DNA of 5,714 nucleotides from KBS-96 sp049585195 (GCA_049585195.1 JBAUZG010000281.1:1-5714); one strand, 5' to 3'. Positions 1 to 5,714 are shown, counted from the first letter of the stretch. A program made the numbers and translations. The notes: generated by a model from the sequence alone, not told the origin.

Positions 1-11
1 TAGCTAGCTAG
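1..11. repeat. TAGC tandem repeat with stop codons in all six frames
   Basis: The window opens with TAGCTAGCTAG. TAG triplets fall at positions 1, 5 and 9, one in each forward frame, and because the first ten bases are self-complementary the reverse strand is also stopped in every frame. It therefore blocks translation in both directions. It could be chance, a gene-end remnant, or a joint or linker left by assembly; nothing else in 1-86 supports one of these over another. Bases 12-86 contain no ORF of note. Confidence 0.4.
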
Positions 12-86
12 GCTCGCACGGCCTGCCATTGCGGCGTCTGAATAACGATCGGAATCGCAACAAACCCATCTTTTAAATTGCGAAGA

Positions 87-227
87 TCAACCTTCGGTCA
101 GCAGCCTCGGATTTTCCCACCTAGGTAGTGGATCCCGAGTTGCCAAGCGAATTAATAGTTCGCCACCGGCCTGCTCATCAAAGAGACGATTGATGAATCG
201 ATACGTTCGATTTACGACGTCTATCAT
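87..227 (-). pseudogene. Detached 3' part (46 codons) of a frameshifted small gene
   Basis: On the minus strand an ATG at 227-225 opens a 46-codon frame that ends in TGA at 89-87. The peptide begins MIDVVNRTYRF and includes LFDEQAGGELL and RDPLPRWENP, so it reads like a real, mostly helical coding sequence. The ATG shares its A with the TGA of the upstream 78-codon ORF (TGATG), which could allow translational coupling. The preferred reading is that it is the C-terminal half of the same gene: adding one base just before CTT gives EMK-x-LMIDVVNRTYRF without a break, for a protein of about 125 residues. I recall similar joined sequences from uncharacterised bacterial proteins but cannot name a family. 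A CGAAG/CTTCG inverted repeat (81-85 and 92-96) brackets the stop, but no T-run makes it a convincing terminator. Confidence 0.6.
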
Positions 228-463
228 CAAAGCTTCATCTCCGCATCATCAAGGCGCGATAGCTCGCACCAAGGGATTTCTCCAAAAGGGGTTTTGACGG
301 CAACATCCGAGTAATCCCCGGTTTTAGAACTCGGAGCTGTGCCCGCGCGCAGATCCTCCAATTGTGAGTTTCGAAAGCATTGCTCAACCATGTACTTCGC
401 GAGCCGCTGTTGAAGCACAGCGTCCGTGATGAGTGCCTTGACCGACTCACGCAGATTGTCCAT
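227..463 (-). CDS. Small uncharacterised protein, N-terminal 78 residues of a probable frameshifted gene
   Basis: This 78-codon ORF starts at ATG 463-461 with GGAGG at 472-468, four bases upstream, so the start is well supported. The N-terminus (about residues 1-37) looks helical, with KALITDAVLQQRLAKYMVEQC. It is followed by a polar stretch, GTAPSSKTGDYSDV (41-54), and a PFGEIPW segment (59-65). No membrane segment, signal peptide or known catalytic motif is visible, and I do not recognise a named family. It stops at DDAEMKL, but a neighbouring frame continues at once with LMIDVVNRTYRF. A single deleted base near the AAG-CTT codons would explain both pieces. It may therefore be a genuine mutation, a sequencing error, or two coupled small genes. 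It is transcribed away from recD2, with no evident functional tie to it. Confidence 0.6.
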   Translation of the reverse strand: MDNLRESVKALITDAVLQQRLAKYMVEQCFRNSQLEDLRAGTAPSSKTGDYSDVAVKTPFGEIPWCELSRLDDAEMKL

Positions 464-548
464 GCCGCCTCCAGTCTGATTTTCTTACGCTTTGAGCGGC
501 CTAGTATGAAGGTGACGAATTCGTGTTTGTTTCCGCGGAGTGATTCGA

Positions 549-626
549 TCAAGCTGTGAGCCCGCCTATGACGTGCGTTGGCCGGCCCAGGACTACATCA
601 CCTAGCCTCTGAAAGACTTCGCTCAT
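549..626 (-). CDS. Doubtful 25-codon ORF in the divergent spacer
   Basis: On the minus strand ATG 626-624 opens a 25-codon frame ending in TGA at 551-549. It begins MSEVFQRLGDVVLGRPTHV and ends GGLTA. AAGG lies four bases before the ATG (AAGGTAG-ATG), a rather close ribosome-binding site. The composition is balanced, unlike most chance ORFs, but the length is too short to judge by eye and no relative is recognised. It points the same way as the frameshifted gene downstream of it and could be an upstream leader peptide or chance. Confidence 0.15.
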   Translation of the reverse strand: MSEVFQRLGDVVLGRPTHVIGGLTA

Positions 627-662
627 CTACCTTGGTGAGTTCGCCTACTCGTCCGATAGCGT

Positions 663-679
663 GCTTCCCTGACGGAAGC
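663..679. repeat. 6+5+6 inverted repeat upstream of recD2
   Basis: GCTTCC (663-668) and GGAAGC (674-679) are perfect complements around CTGAC. The repeat ends two bases before an in-frame TTG at 681 and 73 bases before the preferred recD2 ATG. It could be an operator half-site pair or a weak hairpin. There is no T-run, so it is not an intrinsic terminator. Confidence 0.35.
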
Positions 680-752
680 GTTGTCAGCATATGCGATCAG
701 GGCGGCTTTCGATACAGACGGCTGCCACAATGAAGAACAATTAGATAAATCT

Positions 753-3053
753 ATGTCTGCTCCTTTTCACGCGCCAAGTGGGTATGAACTCACTGGGCTG
801 ATCGAGCGCGTCACGTTTTTCTCGGAGGAGAGTGGGTTCTGCGTCCTGCAAGTTAAGGCCGAGGGTCACCGGGATCTGGTGACGGTGGTCGGCTCGGCAC
901 CGGCGGTCTCGGCTGGGGAATGGCTTATCGCGCAAGGCGATTGGGTTGTGGACAAACAGCACGGCCGGCAGCTGAAAGCCTTTCACCTTCGAACGATGCC
1001 GCCAAATACGCGCGAGGGGATGGAAAAGTACCTGGGAAGCGGCATGGTCAAGGGGATCGGACCCGTGTATGCGAAGAAGCTGATCGCCCGTTTTGGTGAG
1101 GAGCTTTTCGACGTTATCGAGAAAACTCCCAATTCTCTGGAGCAAGTCGAAGGTATCGGTCCCAAGCGCAAACTGAAAATCACTCAGGCCTGGAGCGATC
1201 AGCGGTCGATCCGGGATATCATGTTGTTCCTCCATTCGCATGGGGTGGGCACCAGCCGCGCTGTCCGAATTCACAAGACGTACGGAGCAGATGCAATCGA
1301 GAAGGTTCGAACGAATCCCTACGTCCTAGCGCAAGACATTCCCGGAATCGGTTTCAAGACCTCGGATGAAATCGCACATAAATTGGGTGTCCCGCGAGAC
1401 TCCATGCAGCGCGCGTGCGCTGGCCTCAGGCACGCATTGCTAGAAGCAAGCCAGGATGGGCATTGTGCTCTTCCGGGCACCAGGCTGATTGCTAACGCCG
1501 CGCAGTTGCTGGAGATTGGCACAACGGTAATCGAGCACGCGCTGAGTCAAATGGTGACGAAAGGCAACGTGGTTTTCGAACGGATCGGCAGTGAAGATCT
1601 GGTTTTCCTGCCATACCTGGCAGGGGCAGAGCGGGAGATTGCGGGACGCATTGCGCAGCTTTCGCGATCGGATCCAGCTTTTCCTGCCATCGATTTTGAG
1701 CGGGCGGTCGTCTGGTGCGAACAGCGCACCGGAAAGCACCTGGCGCCGAGTCAACGCGAAGCATTGCGCCAGGCGCTCAGCAATCGCGTGTCCGTCATTA
1801 CCGGAGGTCCGGGAGTTGGCAAGACTACGCTGGTCTGCTCGATCATCACGATTCTTCTAGCCAAGAAAGTCCAGTGCGCGCTTTGCGCTCCTACGGGCCG
1901 CGCGGCCAAACGGCTCACCGAGACTACCGGTTCGGAGGCCAAGACCATTCATCGTTTGCTTGAAGTGCAACGCGGCACCGGGCGTTTCGCGAGAAATGAG
2001 AAGAATCCGATCGAGTGTGACCTTCTCATCGTAGATGAGACATCCATGGTGGATGTCCCCCTGATGAGTGACCTGCTGCGGGCGCTTCCATCGCACGCCG
2101 GTCTGATTTTGGTCGGCGACGTCGATCAGTTGCCCTCAGTTGGGCCGGGGACTGTTCTGCGTGACATCATCGAAAGCGGAGTGGTGCCCGTGGTCCGCCT
2201 GACCGAGGTGTTCCGCCAAGCGGCCGAGAGTCAGATCGTAACAACGGCCCACCGCATCAAAACCGGCGAAATGCCAGAGAAGCAAGGCGAGGGTGAATCC
2301 GATTTCTACTTTCTCGGGCGCACGGAACCGGACAGTATTCGGGACCTGGTGATTGAACTCGTATCGCGCAGAGTCCGTGACAAGTTCGGCCTGGACCCGA
2401 TTCGCGATGTGCAAGTGCTGTGCCCGATGAATCGTGGCTCCATCGGTGTCCGCGAACTGAACGATCAGCTCCAGAGCGTGCTGAACCCACTTCGCCCAGG
2501 CGAACCGGAAATCGAGCGTTTCGGCTACCGCTTCCGGCTTCGTGACAAGGTAATCCAGACCGAGAACGATTACGAGAAGGAAGTCTTCAACGGGGACATC
2601 GGCCAAATTAAATCCATTGACCCCGTGGAACGCGAGGTCGTCATTGGTTACGATAGCCGCGAGGTAGCGTACGACTACGGCGAACTGGACGAGATATCGC
2701 CGGCCTACGCGATCAGCATCCATAAATCACAGGGGTCGGAGTTCCCGGTGGTGGTGATTCCGTTGGCAATGCAGCAATACATGCTCCTCGAACGGAATCT
2801 GATCTATACCGGTATTACACGGGGCAAACGGCTCGTCGTGGTCGTCGGCGAACCCAAAGCTCTCCAGATTGCTGTCCGAAAGAACAACACCCGGTTGCGA
2901 TATTCCGGACTTCGGGAGCGTTTACGGCAACACGCTGGATCGTGCTGGCACGTCCGCGAGAAAAGTGTGCTGCTTCGTAGCAGTGCCCCAGGGAATGATT
3001 GCCGTGCGCCCCGATATGGACATTTTTCAGATTTGAGCGGGTTTCGCTTATAG
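753..3053 (+). CDS. recD2: RecD2-like ATP-dependent 5'-3' DNA helicase (SF1B)
   Basis: Complete superfamily 1B helicase of 766 residues from ATG 753, within the usual RecD2 range. Known RecD2 enzymes translocate 5' to 3' on single-stranded DNA, work without RecBC, and act in repair and fork processing. Domains in order: N-terminal OB-like part from YELTGLIERV (about 10-95); helix-hairpin-helix elements with GIGP (101-104), EGIGPKR (about 133-139) and PGIG (197-200); Walker A GGPGVGKTT (351-359, Lys357); APTGRAAKR (motif Ia region); Walker B LLIVDETS (424-431); GDVDQLP (455-461, motif III); an SH3-like insert (about 597-650); YAISIHKSQG (652-661, motif V); and YTGITRGK (685-692, motif VI with the arginine finger). 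All core motifs look intact. The conserved core ends near LRERLRQ (726), and a 40-residue unrecognised tail follows. The frame is open back to TTG 681 (790 residues), but family similarity begins after 753 and ATG is preferred. No clear Shine-Dalgarno precedes 753. Likely operonic with the next gene. Confidence 0.95.
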   Translation: MSAPFHAPSGYELTGLIERVTFFSEESGFCVLQVKAEGHRDLVTVVGSAPAVSAGEWLIAQGDWVVDKQHGRQLKAFHLRTMPPNTREGMEKYLGSGMVKGIGPVYAKKLIARFGEELFDVIEKTPNSLEQVEGIGPKRKLKITQAWSDQRSIRDIMLFLHSHGVGTSRAVRIHKTYGADAIEKVRTNPYVLAQDIPGIGFKTSDEIAHKLGVPRDSMQRACAGLRHALLEASQDGHCALPGTRLIANAAQLLEIGTTVIEHALSQMVTKGNVVFERIGSEDLVFLPYLAGAEREIAGRIAQLSRSDPAFPAIDFERAVVWCEQRTGKHLAPSQREALRQALSNRVSVITGGPGVGKTTLVCSIITILLAKKVQCALCAPTGRAAKRLTETTGSEAKTIHRLLEVQRGTGRFARNEKNPIECDLLIVDETSMVDVPLMSDLLRALPSHAGLILVGDVDQLPSVGPGTVLRDIIESGVVPVVRLTEVFRQAAESQIVTTAHRIKTGEMPEKQGEGESDFYFLGRTEPDSIRDLVIELVSRRVRDKFGLDPIRDVQVLCPMNRGSIGVRELNDQLQSVLNPLRPGEPEIERFGYRFRLRDKVIQTENDYEKEVFNGDIGQIKSIDPVEREVVIGYDSREVAYDYGELDEISPAYAISIHKSQGSEFPVVVIPLAMQQYMLLERNLIYTGITRGKRLVVVVGEPKALQIAVRKNNTRLRYSGLRERLRQHAGSCWHVREKSVLLRSSAPGNDCRAPRYGHFSDLSGFRL

Positions 3054-3068
3054 TTCCGCTCAGGAGGT
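3048..3068 (+). promoter_or_regulatory. Strong ribosome-binding site, and possible -10, for the 183-residue gene
   Basis: AGGAGGT at 3062-3068 lies six bases before ATG 3074 and fixes that start over a TTG at 2999 in the same frame. TATAGT (3049-3054) overlaps the recD2 stop and resembles a -10 element. The nearest -35-like sequence, TTTTCA at 3024-3029, is 19 bases away, so an extra promoter here is possible but weak. Confidence 0.6.
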
Positions 3069-3073
3069 TCACC

Positions 3074-3625
3074 ATGCTCACTCCATTTTTGAAGATGCCG
3101 GCTGTGACAACGATTTTCGGGGACGGCTCAGGTGTACCACAACCTGTTCCGGCAACCCTGGCCGTTGAAGAACCGGATCAGGAGTACATCGAGCTTTCGA
3201 AGCGATTAGGTATCAACAAGATTCCGCTGCAATTGATCGAACTTTCGCGCGTGATCCGCGAAGTCTGCATCGGGGTCTACGAATACGACGCCGTGACCCG
3301 ATACTTGGATGGGCAAGTCGAACGAAAAAGAAAGAACCGCTTCGATTACACTGACTGGAATTGGCATCCCATCAAGTCCTCAAACGGCTTCTGGTCCGGC
3401 CGGCCGAACCATGTCTCTGCGGATGTCTACAACAAGCCGATCCCTAAACCCGTAATGCTGACGATCGACCGCATCGAGAGCCTCTATCCCTCAGCGCGGT
3501 TTTACATTTCCGACATCAGGGATGTGAAGGATCCGTTCCTGGCCGTGACTGTCGACGGGGCGGATACGTTCTTCGTGATCGAGCGGTGGGACGAACCAAG
3601 TTTTCGTTCTGGCTCCAGCCGGTAG
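3074..3625 (+). CDS. Uncharacterised 183-residue protein downstream of recD2
   Basis: Soluble-looking protein whose start is set by AGGAGGT six bases upstream. It begins 20 bases after the recD2 stop, so co-transcription is likely. I do not recognise a family. Residues 1-35 are Pro/Gly/Val-rich and probably flexible. A helical region follows, IELSKRLGINKIPLQLIELS and the next 20 residues (39-80). Then comes a basic stretch, VERKRKNR (82-89), an aromatic segment FDYTDWNWHP (90-99) with a further Trp at 107, and a possibly folded C-terminal part with YPSARFYISDI (138-148), DPFLAV (153-158) and VIERWDEPSFR (168-178). The aromatic-basic centre could bind a ligand or nucleic acid, but this is inference. 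No membrane segment, signal peptide or catalytic triad is evident. A partner or accessory of the helicase is possible from position only. Confidence 0.8.
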   Translation: MLTPFLKMPAVTTIFGDGSGVPQPVPATLAVEEPDQEYIELSKRLGINKIPLQLIELSRVIREVCIGVYEYDAVTRYLDGQVERKRKNRFDYTDWNWHPIKSSNGFWSGRPNHVSADVYNKPIPKPVMLTIDRIESLYPSARFYISDIRDVKDPFLAVTVDGADTFFVIERWDEPSFRSGSSR

Positions 3626-3726
3626 CGTACCTGGGTCTCTAGATGAAATCGTGCGGGTGTCAAGTCTGGGCACGTGAGTCATAGGCCCGAATCGAGCAGA
3701 ATAGCTTAGACGGCACCTGTGCTTCC

Positions 3727-3743
3727 GGATGTTATAAACATCC
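3727..3743. promoter_or_regulatory. Perfect 7+3+7 palindrome abutting the start of the CxxC gene
   Basis: GGATGTT (3727-3733), ATA, AACATCC (3737-3743) is a perfect inverted repeat ending one base before ATG 3745. It contains TATAAA (3733-3738), a -10-like hexamer six bases from the ATG. That would place transcription start at or next to the start codon. It reads as an operator over a promoter, possibly with leaderless translation. As RNA it would be a short hairpin that occupies the usual ribosome-binding position. No -35 with normal spacing stands out. Confidence 0.5.
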
Positions 3744-3744
3744 C

Positions 3745-3951
3745 ATGACTGAAAACACAGACCAGAAAGTCTGCGTTGGTTGTGGCCAGCGCCTCTCTGC
3801 CGGGTCCAAGCTGACGAGGCAGAACGTTTCCGCTCAAGAAGCGAAGGAACACGGTTGGGAAGGGACGAGCAATGAAGATGGGACCATCACAGTGCATATG
3901 TGCATGCAGTGCCAGATCACGCGGTCGAATCGCGCGAAACATGGTTATTAA
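3745..3951 (+). CDS. Small protein with two CxxC pairs (putative zinc ribbon)
   Basis: The 68-residue product has Cys10-x-x-Cys13 (VCVGCGQRL) and Cys53-x-x-Cys56 (MCMQCQITR), 39 residues apart. This is the four-cysteine arrangement of a zinc ribbon in which two knuckles bind one metal ion. The stretch between is polar (KLTRQNVSAQEAKEHGWEG) and the C-terminus is basic (RSNRAKHGY). Small ribbons of this kind often bind nucleic acid or act as protein adaptors, but no specific function can be read from this one. No Shine-Dalgarno is visible; a 17-base palindrome with TATAAA directly precedes the ATG. It lies 119 bases after the 183-residue gene and 236 bases before recJ, so it may be its own transcription unit. 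The paired cysteines and balanced composition make a real gene likely. Confidence 0.7.
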   Translation: MTENTDQKVCVGCGQRLSAGSKLTRQNVSAQEAKEHGWEGTSNEDGTITVHMCMQCQITRSNRAKHGY

Positions 3952-3987
3952 ACCCAAATTCCGCATTTCGAAGCGCTGCTGGGATCT

Positions 3988-4016
3988 GAATTGTTGATCC
4001 CGCGGATCAACAATTC
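3988..4016. repeat. Perfect 13+3+13 inverted repeat
   Basis: GAATTGTTGATCC (3988-4000) and GGATCAACAATTC (4004-4016) are exact complements around CGC. It begins 37 bases after the CxxC gene stop and ends 171 bases before recJ. Neither strand has a T-run after the stem, so it is not a standard intrinsic terminator, though the hairpin could still block 3' degradation or slow transcription. A competing 6-bp pairing exists between GGGATC (3981-3986) and GATCCC (3996-4001). Alternatives are an operator for a dimeric regulator, a recombination site, or a mobile-element remnant. Confidence 0.65.
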
Positions 4017-4176
4017 CTGGTACCCGCATCGCCGGGAGAATGAGCAACGCGCCTTCGTCCCTTTGGCCGGCAGCAACGAGATTTGGAACCTTCAGGGCTG
4101 CTCGTAGCCGCAGGCTCTAACGCCCGCTGCAGAATCCGCGACCCTTTCTTTCCATTTCCATCACCGTTTATTCACT

Positions 4177-4182
4177 GAGGAG
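4177..4182 (+). promoter_or_regulatory. Ribosome-binding site of recJ
   Basis: GAGGAG lies five bases before ATG 4188. It supports this start, which places the family-typical segment HWILP at residues 17-21. Confidence 0.8.
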
Positions 4183-4187
4183 ATTAT

Positions 4188-5714
4188 ATGTCTTCGGTCG
4201 AAAGTGCCGCTCCGCTTCCGGCCGGAGCTGATGTCCACTGGATCTTACCGAACGTTTCCGAAAGCATTGTCGATTCTCTGAGCCGAGCGATTTGTGTGTC
4301 GCGGCTCATGGCCCGCATCCTGGTTCTTCGAGGACTTGGGGATCCCGCCGCCGCTCACGCTTTTCTGAACATGAGTGCTCATCGGCTTTCCGATCCAATG
4401 CTGTTGCAGGATATGGAGGCCGCCGTGACCCGAATTATCGAAGCCTTGAAGAAGCGCGAGCGGATTTTGATTTACGGAGATTACGATGTGGACGGTGTTT
4501 GCTCGCTCGTCATTCTGTACAAGGCAATCGAGCTGCTCGGAGGAAGGGTGAGCTATTGTGTTCCTCACCGCCTCGAAGGTTACGGGATGAGGGAAGAGGT
4601 CATTGCCCGAGCTGCAAAGAAAGGCATAGCCCTGGTGATCAGCGTGGATACTGGCATCCGCGCTCATGATGTGGTTCGGCAAGCAAGTCGCCTGGACCTG
4701 GACATCATTGTGACCGATCACCACCTTCCTGATGCCGAATTACCATCCGCGCTCGCAGTCCTCAATCCGAATCGCGCCGATTGTGCTTACCCGAACAAGC
4801 AGCTGTGTGGCGCCGGCCTGGCATTTCAGCTGGTCCGGGGATTGCTCATTCGCAGCAAATTGTCACGGGCGCGGAAACAACAATTATTGGAGTCCTTCTT
4901 GAAACCGGCGGCCATCGCCACGATTGCCGACGTTGTGTCGCTGGCTGGCGAAAATCGAATCTTGGTAGCGCGCGGGCTGTCTGGCATGAAGAATGTCTCC
5001 AACCCGGGCCTTGCCGCGTTATTGGCCACCGCCGGCATTGAGCCTGGAGAAGCCCCGTCAGCCCAAGACGTGGCTTTCCGAATTGCGCCGCGCGTGAATG
5101 CGGCCGGAAGGATGGCTACCGCCAAACACGCAGTAGAATTGATGCTCACCGGTGATGCGGGGCGCGCGGTGGAGCTTGCACGGAAACTCGACCATCTGAA
5201 TGCCGACCGCCAAAAAACCGAGCGTGAGATTGTGGAATTCATACTGGGAAGCTCTGAAGCTGTGGACAACGGGAAGTCTGGCCTTGTGTTCTATGCCGCC
5301 GATTGGCATCCGGGAGTTCTGGGCATCGTCGCCAGCCGTCTGGTCGAACACTTCTACCGGCCGGTTTTCGTGTTAACCGATGCCTCGCGACGACCGGGCT
5401 TCATAGCCGGTTCAGGTCGGAGCATCCCGGCCTTCCATTTGGTCGAAGCATTGGAATCCATCTCCGACCTGTTTATTCAGTTCGGCGGACATCAGCAGGC
5501 GGCCGGTGTTACGCTTTCCTCGGATCGGCTTGAGGAATTTCGCTGCCGTTTTGCGGCGCTTGCGGCGAAACGCATCACAGGCGAGATGCTTCACAAATGC
5601 GTCAGCGTAGACGCCGAGGTTTGCTTTGAGGAACTGACGGATGAGACTGCCCGGGAGGTCCTTTCGCTCGGTCCATTCGGGCATGACAATCCAACTCCAC
5701 TACTCGTTTCACGG
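4188..5714 (+). CDS. recJ: Single-stranded-DNA-specific exonuclease RecJ (3' end cut by window)
   Basis: Open to the window edge for 509 codons. Typical RecJ proteins have about 570 residues, so roughly the last 60 are missing. RecJ degrades single-stranded DNA 5' to 3' with metal ions in recombination, mismatch and base-excision repair. The N-terminus (HWILPNVSE to RILVLRGLGDP) matches the family. DHH-domain motifs are present: GDYDVDG (97-103), DTG (154-156), TDHH (176-179), LCGAG and IADVVSL (about 246-252, Asp248). RVNAAGR (302-308) precedes the DHHA1-type domain, which has DWHPGVLGIVASR (372-384), GSGRS (408-412) and FGGHQQAAG (432-440). The C-terminal OB-fold part begins with PFGHDNP (496-502); many homologues have GNP where this one has DNP. 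All expected metal ligands appear intact, so it is probably active. The start is fixed by GAGGAG five bases upstream. It may be the chromosomal recJ or an extra copy. Confidence 0.95.
   Translation, partial: MSSVESAAPLPAGADVHWILPNVSESIVDSLSRAICVSRLMARILVLRGLGDPAAAHAFLNMSAHRLSDPMLLQDMEAAVTRIIEALKKRERILIYGDYDVDGVCSLVILYKAIELLGGRVSYCVPHRLEGYGMREEVIARAAKKGIALVISVDTGIRAHDVVRQASRLDLDIIVTDHHLPDAELPSALAVLNPNRADCAYPNKQLCGAGLAFQLVRGLLIRSKLSRARKQQLLESFLKPAAIATIADVVSLAGENRILVARGLSGMKNVSNPGLAALLATAGIEPGEAPSAQDVAFRIAPRVNAAGRMATAKHAVELMLTGDAGRAVELARKLDHLNADRQKTEREIVEFILGSSEAVDNGKSGLVFYAADWHPGVLGIVASRLVEHFYRPVFVLTDASRRPGFIAGSGRSIPAFHLVEALESISDLFIQFGGHQQAAGVTLSSDRLEEFRCRFAALAAKRITGEMLHKCVSVDAEVCFEELTDETAREVLSLGPFGHDNPTPLLVSR

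Larger units (their letters stand above)
464..752. other. Divergent spacer between the small minus-strand gene and recD2
   Basis: These 289 bases separate two divergently read genes and should carry promoters for both. I found no convincing -35/-10 pair. A -10-like TAGATA at 742-747 lies five bases before the recD2 ATG. A perfect 6+5+6 inverted repeat sits at 663-679. Plus-strand ORFs here have fewer than 25 codons. One plus-strand frame ends ...AYDVRWPAQDYIT-stop (about 540-603), which looks protein-like but lacks a start with a ribosome-binding site and may be a degraded remnant. Confidence 0.5.
3952..4187. other. Spacer before recJ
   Basis: These 236 bases hold no convincing gene. A perfect 13+3+13 inverted repeat is at 3988-4016. 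A 26-codon ORF at 4040-4120 has purines touching its ATG and looks like chance. A pyrimidine-rich run (about 4143-4158) is followed by TTTATT (4168-4173) and then the recJ ribosome-binding site. A promoter for recJ probably lies here, but no clear -35/-10 pair can be named. Confidence 0.5.

Noticed and set aside
235..552. 105-codon minus-strand ORF overlapping the 78-codon gene
   Set aside because: It reads the same region in another frame and is rich in Arg and Ser. The 78-codon frame has the better ribosome-binding site and more natural composition.
2136..2723. 195-codon minus-strand ORF opposite recD2
   Set aside because: It lies entirely within the helicase gene, whose motifs V and III regions are intact here. 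Its composition is that of an antisense shadow and it has no supported start.
2999..3073. Upstream TTG extension of the 183-residue protein
   Set aside because: AGGAGGT is placed correctly for ATG 3074, and the extra 25 codons overlap the recD2 end without any ribosome-binding site for the TTG.
3706..4047. 113-codon minus-strand ORF over the CxxC gene and spacer
   Set aside because: It crosses both palindromes and the CxxC gene, shows no recognisable motif and has no ribosome-binding site.
4040..4120. 26-codon plus-strand ORF before recJ
   Set aside because: The purines that could bind the ribosome touch the ATG directly, and the peptide is rich in Arg, Ala and Ser like a chance reading of GC-rich DNA.
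4112..4122. Possible integron attC-like end (CTCTAACGCC)
   Set aside because: The first base of the 7-base core does not fit RYYYAAC and no matching GTTRRRY partner lies within the expected distance downstream.
4245..4724. 159-codon minus-strand ORF opposite recJ
   Set aside because: It mirrors the RecJ DHH-domain coding region with all its motifs; it is an antisense shadow.

Overview
This is a bacterial window of moderately high GC content with Shine-Dalgarno-led genes, from a region that looks accessory or mixed. No tRNA, rRNA, CRISPR array, transposase or integrase is visible. The taxon cannot be fixed from the sequence alone. The RecJ and RecD2 sequences would suit an environmental bacterium such as an Acidobacteriota or proteobacterial soil lineage, but that is only an impression. 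Two genes are recognised firmly: a complete RecD2-type DNA helicase and a RecJ single-stranded-DNA exonuclease that runs off the right edge.

Layout. Positions 1-86 hold no gene and begin with a TAGC repeat that puts stops in all six frames. On the minus strand, 463 down to 87 encodes a small uncharacterised protein that reads as one gene of about 125 codons split by a one-base deletion near 231-235; the sequence as given encodes a 78-residue and a 46-residue piece. A 289-base divergent spacer (464-752) follows, with a 6+5+6 inverted repeat and one doubtful 25-codon ORF. On the plus strand come recD2 (753-3053), an unrecognised 183-residue protein 20 bases downstream with a strong ribosome-binding site (3074-3625), a 68-residue protein with two CxxC pairs (3745-3951) whose ATG abuts a perfect 7+3+7 palindrome, a 236-base spacer containing a perfect 13+3+13 inverted repeat, and recJ (4188 to beyond 5714).

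How the genes may work together. RecD2 unwinds DNA 5' to 3' and RecJ degrades single strands 5' to 3', so the two could act on the same DNA ends or stalled forks. The unknown protein is probably co-transcribed with recD2. The zinc-ribbon-like protein and recJ each have their own spacer and may be transcribed separately. Whether the set is a repair cassette of a plasmid or integrative element, a defence-linked module, or ordinary chromosomal neighbours cannot be decided here. The most concrete oddities are the frameshifted minus-strand gene, the two perfect palindromes, and the absence of a convincing Shine-Dalgarno before recD2 and the CxxC gene, both of which have a -10-like hexamer 5-6 bases before the ATG.
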